Source of the DNA: Candidatus Nitrosopolaris rasttigaisensis
GTDB taxonomy: Archaea > Thermoproteota > Nitrososphaeria > Nitrososphaerales > Nitrososphaeraceae
Direction of reading: 5' to 3'
Assembly: GCA_933226995.1 (NCBI GenBank)
Contig: CAKOFP010000121.1
Span: 1-10,210, forward strand
DNA: 10,210 bases
A program made the translations under genes and the position numbers. Below the pieces are notes generated by a model, which worked only from the letters and a program-made list of their open reading frames with translations, did no database searches and was not told where the DNA came from. This document shows positions 6,460 through 10,210 of this stretch, in pieces. Positions within the stretch are counted from its first letter, which is position 1, and each line of letters starts with the position of its first letter.

Positions 6460-6463
6460 GGAA

Positions 6464-6571
6464 ATGACAATGACAGAACAAAAGCTGCAAAAACTCACCT
6501 ACGACGTACAAAACCAAACGGGTTGGTATCTCTGCAGATTAGCTGGACTGCCCAATGACTTCACATGGTGA
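6464..6571 (+). CDS. Short peptide frame between zinc ribbon and HNH remnant (35 aa)
   Basis: ATG 6464 (a second ATG follows two codons on) to TGA 6569-6571. It contains EQKLQKLTYDVQNQTGWYLC then RLAGLPNDFTW. It starts four bases after the zinc-ribbon gene and ends 17 bases inside the HNH frame, an arrangement like an operon. No family is recognised, and it may be only a remnant of a longer gene. Confidence 0.35.
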   Translation: MTMTEQKLQKLTYDVQNQTGWYLCRLAGLPNDFTW

Positions 6572-6725
6572 GTTTGACCGTGTTGTTAGAAAATACGGCT
6601 ATAGGTGTGCTTTATGTAACACAATTAATCCGTCATTAAGCATAGATCATATAATACCAAACTCTAGGGGTGGACAGGTGGGTGTATGGCCTCATATTCC
6701 CTTTACAATTGAATCAGTTGTCTAA
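6555..6725 (+). pseudogene. Truncated HNH endonuclease
   Basis: ATG 6555 opens a 56-residue frame: GEFDRVVRKYGYRCALCNTI followed by NPSLSIDHIIPNSRGG. The Cys-x2-Cys pair and the Asp-His-Ile-Ile-Pro-x-Ser-x-Gly-Gly core are hallmarks of HNH nucleases, where the histidine acts as general base. The second half of the fold (usually an Asn-Leu-x-x-Leu-Cys-x-x-Cys-Asn type segment) is absent; after Gly-Gly the frame continues with unrelated residues and stops at TAA 6723. None of the three frames downstream restores the motif. It is therefore most likely the front half of a broken gene, possibly left by a mobile element or intron-type nuclease. Confidence 0.7.
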
Positions 6726-6769
6726 ACGTTTTACAATAAAGGTTACAATTTGGTATATGTATTTGCTAT

Positions 6770-7018
6770 ATGTTTAGTCTTTTTTCAGATGATTTTATAT
6801 CTTTGAATAGGTATAGATTACATATGCTAAACGGTGTAGCATACACTTACCAGAAGACCCAGCCTATAGTTATCGTACTTGTAGCAATAGCATTAGTTGC
6901 AGCAGTGGGAGGATTCGTTATCATATCAAATTATGTTATGCCAAATATACACCAATTCTGCCAGAACAAGTTAGGTGCTATCCATTGTTATAAAGTCCAG
7001 TATCGAACCTGGCTATAA
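6770..7018 (+). CDS. Single-pass membrane protein (82 aa)
   Basis: ATG 6770 to TAA 7016-7018, with an alternative ATG at residue 19. A polar, Tyr-rich N terminus (LNRYRLHMLNGVAYTYQKTQ) leads to one hydrophobic helix (PIVIVLVAIALVAAVGGFVI, about residues 32-51), then a short outer tail holding two cysteines (HQFCQNKLGAIHCYK) eight residues apart that could pair. The hydrophobic profile supports a real product. No family is recognised. Confidence 0.5.
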   Translation: MFSLFSDDFISLNRYRLHMLNGVAYTYQKTQPIVIVLVAIALVAAVGGFVIISNYVMPNIHQFCQNKLGAIHCYKVQYRTWL

Positions 7019-7113
7019 CACCCAGCTTGGAGATAATTCAGCTTACTTCAGGTGCTCCGTTCTTTTGCTTTGTTCTTCTACTTCCTTATCAGTCATAATG
7101 TGTCCGTGAATTT

Positions 7114-7509
7114 TTATATGCAGGTAGCAGTAGTGTCTCGAACAATCAGGACATCTACTGGTAGGCCTCTCTCCACATCTAAGGACACCACACACCTCAC
7201 CCCTTGTTGATCTATCGTCCCATTCAGCTGAAGTACTTGGTTTGAAGAACCACCAGTTCCTCCTCTGGCTGAGCTATGGTCATCCGCAAAGCCACCATCT
7301 CCTCCATTGCCATTCGCTGATTTTCCAGAGTTACCAGTATTATGAAGACCACCAATTCCTCCTCTGGCTGTACTGAAGAAATTGGCGTCACCACCCTTTC
7401 CGCTCCGACCGTTTGTGACAGCCATTGCTCCTTGAACAGAGAGATAGGGCCCAATAACAGATAAGGCAAGTGCCAGTAGAATTATTATTAATGATCGACG
7501 GCTGTACAT
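7114..7509 (-). CDS. Secreted glycine-rich repeat protein (131 aa)
   Basis: The ATG at 7509 is preceded by an AT-rich promoter-like stretch (7537-7550). The N terminus is a typical signal peptide: YSRRS then LIIILLALALSVIG, with likely cleavage after AMA at residue 30. The mature half is Gly/Ser/Asn-rich with two related units, one near residues 38-54 and one near 69-87, each a K/N-G-G-D block ending S-A/T-A-R-G-G-x-G-G. The C-terminal 40 residues are a compact non-repetitive segment with two cysteines, Cys106 and Cys130 (near GVRCVVSLDVERGLP), perhaps a disulfide-closed domain. Glycine-rich exported proteins of this kind occur in Nitrososphaeria and are presumed surface components; no activity is known. 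Confidence 0.75.
   Translation of the reverse strand: MYSRRSLIIILLALALSVIGPYLSVQGAMAVTNGRSGKGGDANFFSTARGGIGGLHNTGNSGKSANGNGGDGGFADDHSSARGGTGGSSNQVLQLNGTIDQQGVRCVVSLDVERGLPVDVLIVRDTTATCI
7249..7370 (-). repeat. Direct repeat inside the glycine-rich gene
   Basis: A 23-base segment at 7249-7271 recurs at 7348-7370 with one mismatch (ACCACCAGTTCCTCCTCTGG versus ACCACCAATTCCTCCTCTGG, then CTG). The copies are 99 bases (33 codons) apart, so they keep the frame and encode the A-R-G-G-x-G-G blocks. Confidence 0.8.
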
Positions 7510-8016
7510 TATCTAAAAGAAAATTCTACCGACAAAATAAATTAATTTTTTATGACATACACAGCAAATGTTCTTCTAGAAGATAATAAATTGCGAGTCT
7601 AGAAATTGTTTGTAATGTTCGGTAAGATAATTCAATTGATAGATGAATTTCAATACAAATTACGCTGTTACTGTCGAAGAGGTTATTATGTTTGCGTGAG
7701 GTTTCTCGAAGTGCCAGTTTTACATTGTTGAAAAGTTACCAATAGATTGTTTGTGTATAACCTTTTTTTATAGTTAACTCGGCAAATGCGTTATATTAAA
7801 CTATTTTTGAGTACCATATCTCCCTCACTCGAACCTATCCAATTCTGTATATTCAAACCACATTTAAGTTCCTATAGAACTCCTTCACCTTATCGTGCTT
7901 TAGCCAATATTTTTATAGAACACTGCATTAATCAATGCTGCGTTTTAAATTAAACAAGAAGGTCAATAAAAAGTATGTTTTAAACAATTTATACATGCAA
8001 GGATAGTGTGATAAGA
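7510..8016. other. Gene-poor spacer with one doubtful short frame
   Basis: The left end holds the promoter area of the glycine-rich gene. A 38-codon plus-strand frame (7615-7731) begins MFGKIIQLIDEFQYKLRCYC and ends in a cysteine, with four cysteines in all; it has no promoter or ribosome site and may be chance. From 7732 to 7986 I see only short interrupted frames and AT-rich sequence. Confidence 0.4.
7987..7994 (+). promoter_or_regulatory. TATA-like box for the 8017 microprotein
   Basis: ATTTATAC lies with its centre about 26 bases before the ATG at 8017, as expected for a near-leaderless archaeal message. Confidence 0.4.
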
Positions 8017-8163
8017 ATGTCCCCATCTTCTAAGCAAATTTGGTGTTTTGGTTGTAACTCTATGCAAAGTGTTTGTCTTCACAAAGGATGTCCGGAGCAT
8101 TGCGATATGTGTAACAGAATTAAGGAAATTAGATTGAACAGATCTACCGATCTTTCTATTTAA
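8017..8163 (+). CDS. Cysteine-rich zinc-binding microprotein (48 aa)
   Basis: ATG 8017 to TAA 8161-8163. Six cysteines fall at residues 10, 13, 20, 25, 29 and 32, with histidines at 22 and 28: WCFGCNSMQSVCLHKGCPEH, then CDMC. The spacing permits two interleaved zinc sites or one zinc site plus spare ligands. A short basic tail (RIKEIRLNR) could touch nucleic acid. It has its own TATA-like element and is followed immediately by a hairpin, so it seems to be a complete, singly transcribed gene. Function unknown. Confidence 0.65.
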   Translation: MSPSSKQIWCFGCNSMQSVCLHKGCPEHCDMCNRIKEIRLNRSTDLSI

Positions 8164-8203
8164 GACGTTTACATTCTTTTAAATTTAAGAAATGGCGACG
8201 TCT
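8163..8203 (+). terminator. Inverted repeat directly after the 8017 microprotein
   Basis: Arms 8163-8178 and 8187-8203 can pair as AGACGT with ACGTCT, then CATT with AATG, then CTT with AAG, separated by a small internal loop and one bulge; the loop TTAAATTT is itself palindromic. It begins on the last base of the stop codon, so it may end transcription or protect the 3' end. It could instead be an operator. Confidence 0.4.
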
Positions 8204-8235
8204 AGATATGCTCACAGAATAAGTTTCAATATCTT

Positions 8236-8463
8236 TTATTTCTTTTGAATATAAAGACAAAAGTTACATTCTTCGCAGAGATAGTATAGGCTATTAAAAT
8301 CAGAACATAGCATCATAGCATCATAGCAACGTGGACATTCTATTTCAAATTCTAGTTCTGTATAGTGTTAATATTTTGTTTCGCCTTCTTCTTGTCTTGT
8401 TGGTAATGCTGTAGACCATTTGAAATATTGATCCGGGTCAGCAGCCCTTTGTTTACCATATTT
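8236..8463 (-). pseudogene. Zinc-ribbon gene lacking a start, with an internal stop
   Basis: On the minus strand a frame ending at TAA 8238-8236 encodes ELEFEIECPRCYDAMMLCSD followed by SLYYLCEECNFCLYIQKK. The two Cys-x2-Cys pairs, spaced by about 17 residues with extra cysteines, form a clear zinc ribbon. No ATG, GTG or TTG precedes it after the in-frame TAA at 8370-8368. Beyond that stop the same frame continues with a protein-like stretch (KYGKQRAADPDQYFKWSTAL, then PTRQEEGE) up to TAG 8466-8464. The simplest reading is a gene of about 75 residues broken by one nonsense change and missing its start. A separate functional product with an unusual start cannot be excluded. Confidence 0.5.
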
Positions 8464-8466
8464 CTA

Positions 8467-8694
8467 TTTTTCATTGATGTAATTAATAGGAGCTATTTCA
8501 TCCATCGTGTTCTGTATTTGCAATAAACGTATGCCTTTCTCTGTTGTTCTGTAAGTCTGCATCCCTTCTTGCCATTCTATGTTTAATTCCAATAGTAACT
8601 TGTCTCTCTTCACTTATCAATCTATGTAGGAATTGTTGTTGAAGCGGGAAATAACAGCCGCATAAGAAATATCGATGCTCCAAATGATTTTCTA
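8467..8694 (-). pseudogene. Decayed winged-helix (ArnR1-like) regulator
   Basis: One minus-strand frame carries KIIWSIDISYAAVISRF with a following SYID, then two adjacent stops (TGA TAA, 8619-8614), then VKRDKLLLELNIEWQEGMQT and YRTTEKGIRLLQIQNTMDEI, ending at TAG 8466. The segment T-Y-R-T-T-E-K-G-x-R-x-L-Q-I is the characteristic beta-wing and last helix of the small winged-helix regulators abundant in Nitrososphaeria. SYAAVIS corresponds to the helix before the recognition helix. The paired stops could derive from TGG TTA (Trp-Leu) by two point changes; this is inference. Upstream another stop (8694-8692) cuts off the N terminus. A 79-codon frame on the same strand (8737-8498) is the overlapping alternative and looks less protein-like. 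Confidence 0.7.
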
Positions 8695-8750
8695 TTGCAA
8701 GAACCTGCCGGGAATTAAACATAAAAAACCAAGACATGCCTTCCTGATAC

Positions 8751-8759
8751 TAATATATT
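8751..8759 (+). promoter_or_regulatory. TATA-like box for the 8783/8917 gene pair
   Basis: TAATATATT is centred about 28 bases before ATG 8783, the usual archaeal distance for a message with a very short leader. Confidence 0.4.
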
Positions 8760-8782
8760 CAATACAGGACTAAGACCGACTA

Positions 8783-8944
8783 ATGAGCAATATTAAGGCA
8801 TCAGAAGAAAAGAGTCCCCATCTATATGGGAATGAAGCATATAAAGAGCACAGGAAAACGGAAAAGAAAGACAAAGAAAGACAAAGAAAGAACAAGGTAC
8901 AAGGTAAAATAATCAAATGGTACTCAATACTCTCTGGACAATAA
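8783..8944 (+). CDS. Highly charged small protein (53 aa)
   Basis: ATG 8783 to TAA 8942-8944. After SNIKASEEKSPHLYGNEAYK the middle is almost wholly Lys/Arg/Glu/Asp (HRKTEKKDKERQRKNKVQGK), then a short hydrophobic end (IIKWYSILSGQ). It is probably disordered or a single long helix, able to bind acidic surfaces or nucleic acid. Its 3' end overlaps the next gene by 28 bases in another frame, which suggests coupled expression. No family is recognised. Confidence 0.5.
   Translation: MSNIKASEEKSPHLYGNEAYKEHRKTEKKDKERQRKNKVQGKIIKWYSILSGQ
8871..8890 (+). repeat. Tandem 10-base repeat within a coding region
   Basis: ACAAAGAAAG occurs twice in direct succession (8871-8880, 8881-8890), with a third unit differing by two bases just before it (8861-8870). 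The unit length is not a multiple of three, so a change in copy number would shift the frame of the charged protein. Confidence 0.8.
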
Positions 8945-9084
8945 TACTGGTCATAGTGACAATAATCATAATAGTACTACTCCTGAAATTCCTATTCGCG
9001 ATTTTCATGATAGCACCCACTGGTATACATGACGACATACAAACCTTGAACTTCGTCATTGGTGATTTGAGAATAAGCAGTTAG
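8917..9084 (+). CDS. Small single-pass membrane protein (55 aa), overlapping start
   Basis: ATG 8917 to TAG 9082-9084. The N-terminal two thirds form a long hydrophobic helix (LWTIILVIVTIIIIVLLLKF and on to IFMIAP), followed by a short polar tail (HDDIQTLNFVIGDLR). The start lies 28 bases inside the charged-protein gene. Strong hydrophobic bias and the absence of stops support a real product. The topology would place the acidic tail on one face of the membrane, where the basic upstream partner could bind it; that interaction is only a suggestion. Confidence 0.6.
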   Translation: MVLNTLWTIILVIVTIIIIVLLLKFLFAIFMIAPTGIHDDIQTLNFVIGDLRISS

Positions 9085-9284
9085 GAATGCTGACTCATTT
9101 CTTTTCTTTTTAATTTCACTTTCTACCGGCAGCAGGAAGAACTAACAGCAAAAATATGACGGATGGGTTTCAGTGATTATAGCTTAGCCTCGATCTAAAT
9201 GCAGTATTTTATATTGTTCGTGTTCTATTACTCTAAATAATCTCGCACGGCATCTATGTCATTTAATTTAATATATGGTCGTCT

Positions 9285-9806
9285 TTATTTAGAAATCTTT
9301 TTCATGTGCTTTGGAGTAAGTAGCCATCTAAGCTCGCCGTGAATCGTTTGAGACGAGGAGGAAGTTATTCTAACCTTTGCCAGGCCAGCTTTTTTTAGAA
9401 CTATACGTCCGCAAGCAGTACCCACGCGATCTCCCTCAGACATAACCTCACTTATCAGGGAACTTAGATAAGGTTCATGTCCTACAATAAGTATAGATGA
9501 ATCTTGTTTGAATTGTTGGGACAATTTACGATAGAGATCTATTCTATTACCATCCGGTTTTAACTCATCCCACTTCTCCATTTTGTTCTCGCTGCTAAAG
9601 GCCATGGCCACGAGGGAAGCAGTTTGGTGTGCTCTCTTTAGAGGGCTTGTGATTATGAAATTAAACTTGACACCAAAATCCTTAAGTGATTTTGCTATAT
9701 CTGTAACTTCTCTTTTACCTGTAATTGTGAGTGGTCTATCAAAGTCGCTGCTACCTGAAGAGAGTCTTTTGCCAGCCTCGCCGTGGCGCAGAACGAACAA
9801 GTCCAT
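9285..9806 (-). CDS. sixA: SixA-type phosphohistidine phosphatase
   Basis: A 173-residue histidine phosphatase superfamily protein, within the usual short SixA length. SixA enzymes remove phosphate from phosphohistidine on proteins in the cytoplasm. The start MDLFVLRHGEAGKR carries the catalytic Arg7-His8-Gly9 triad. FNFIITSPLKRAHQTA holds the phosphate-binding Arg58, and SSILIVGHEPYLSSLISEVM holds the second active-site histidine, His110. DRPLTITGKRE between them is also typical. The C-terminal GELRWLLTPKHMKKI fits archaeal and cyanobacterial members. A TATA-like stretch (about 9836-9846) lies some 34 bases ahead of the ATG, so it is probably a single-gene unit. Its substrate is unknown; no histidine kinase is present in this window. 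Confidence 0.92.
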   Translation of the reverse strand: MDLFVLRHGEAGKRLSSGSSDFDRPLTITGKREVTDIAKSLKDFGVKFNFIITSPLKRAHQTASLVAMAFSSENKMEKWDELKPDGNRIDLYRKLSQQFKQDSSILIVGHEPYLSSLISEVMSEGDRVGTACGRIVLKKAGLAKVRITSSSSQTIHGELRWLLTPKHMKKISK

Positions 9807-9894
9807 CTTCGAGGGACAGAATATGTACGAATAATAATAAATATTTTCTCTTACGTTTTAATCCGACATTATATTGATTGAGACGGTTGTGTTG

Positions 9895-10008
9895 TTATGA
9901 TAGGAGGCATGTTAGGTACAATACATGCGTAACTAACGCAATAACAAGTCCTACGACGACAAATACAATTATCGCCAACGCCGCTATCTCAAGTCCATTA
10001 AACGCCAC
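9895..10008 (-). CDS. Tiny membrane protein (37 aa)
   Basis: A GTG start at 10008 with a TGAGG about nine bases upstream opens a 37-codon frame ending at TAA 9897-9895. AFNGLEIAALAIIVFVVVGL and the continuation VIALVTHVLYL form one long hydrophobic helix with a short N-terminal polar cap. It is divergent from the frame at the right edge and lies upstream of sixA on the same strand, 88 bases from it, though sixA has its own promoter-like sequence. Function unknown. Confidence 0.4.
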   Translation of the reverse strand: MAFNGLEIAALAIIVFVVVGLVIALVTHVLYLTCLLS

Positions 10009-10054
10009 GGATACAAACCTCAGCTTCGATTTGTGAAATAGAGTGTTAAAGTGA

Positions 10055-10210
10055 TGTCGGCTCAAAGTAGATGAATTGGAAATTACTAATCAAAAATTAC
10101 GCGAACGCAATGCTGTTAACACAGCCGGAATTGCGACTTACAAATTAGCCCAAGTAATGCAAGATACGGTAGAATGAATGAAATCTGGTGGTTCGGCGGA
10201 AGAAAATTAC
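10055..10210 (+). other. Frame interrupted by TGA at the right edge (possible broken gene)
   Basis: After TGA 10052-10054 the plus strand reads LKVDELEITNQKLRERNAVN then TAGIATYKLAQVMQDTVE, a charged, coiled-coil-like sequence, to TGA 10175-10177. The same frame then continues MKSGGSAEENY to the window edge. There is no ATG; TTG 10076 is the only start. A CGA to TGA change would join both parts into one helix. Alternatively a new gene starts at ATG 10178, or at ATG 10174 in another frame. Confidence 0.3.

Noticed and set aside
7224..7469. 81-codon minus-strand frame
   Set aside because: Alternative frame of the glycine-rich secreted protein gene; no start context and repetitive acidic residues come from the glycine codon repeats.
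8305..8330. Possible CRISPR-like or satellite repeat of ATAGCATC units
   Set aside because: Only about 2.5 copies of an 8-base unit without spacers, lying inside the zinc-ribbon frame and explained by Ala-Met-Met-Leu codons; no CRISPR array, tRNA, rRNA or insertion-sequence end was seen in the window.
8498..8737. 79-codon minus-strand frame
   Set aside because: It overlaps the winged-helix pseudogene in a different frame of the same strand; the competing frame contains the recognisable T-Y-R-T-T-E-K-G wing, so this one is a shadow.
9583..9834. 83-codon plus-strand frame
   Set aside because: Antisense to sixA, whose catalytic motifs are complete.

Overview
The window looks like an accessory, slowly decaying stretch of a chromosome from an ammonia-oxidising archaeon (Nitrososphaeria/Thaumarchaeota, in the style of Nitrososphaera or Nitrosocosmicus). 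The reasons are low GC, AT-rich archaeal TATA boxes placed about 25-30 bases before start codons, many TTG/GTG starts, abundant tiny zinc-ribbon and single-pass membrane proteins, glycine-rich and beta-propeller-like secreted proteins, and a fragment of the winged-helix regulator type common in these genomes. The assignment is inference from style, not from a marker gene.

Layout. 1-68 is the tail of an SRPBCC/AHSA1-like protein. 249-3204 holds mostly plus-strand small genes: a five-span membrane protein, two small single-span proteins, a soluble hypothetical, a secreted sequon-rich protein and a basic membrane peptide overlapping it. One unrecognised frame on the minus strand (882-1040) lies among them. 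4845 down to 3361 is the clearest unit: a minus-strand operon of three tightly coupled genes (72-aa unknown, 66-aa six-cysteine zinc ribbon, 355-aa helical protein with a His-rich C-terminal motif) behind a near-leaderless TATA promoter. 4877-6195 is a gene graveyard: a frameshifted Ser/Cys-rich secreted protein and a secreted propeller-like protein broken by two in-frame TGA codons. 6328-6725 carries a mini zinc ribbon, a short peptide frame and a truncated HNH nuclease. 6770-7509 has a membrane peptide (+) and a secreted glycine-rich protein (-). 7510-8016 is almost empty. 8017-8694 has an intact cysteine-rich microprotein, a hairpin, and on the minus strand a zinc ribbon without a start and a winged-helix pseudogene. 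8783-9084 is a pair of overlapping small genes. 9285-9806 is a SixA-type phosphohistidine phosphatase, the only confident enzyme. 9895-10008 is a tiny membrane protein (-), and the right edge runs into another frame interrupted by TGA.

No complete pathway or defence system is visible. The best candidate for something undescribed is the three-gene operon at 3361-4845. The next point of interest is the density of Cys-rich microproteins, and the number of broken genes points to relaxed selection or repeated insertion and loss here. Several genes are shorter than 60 residues and rest on reading the codons directly; their confidence is set accordingly.
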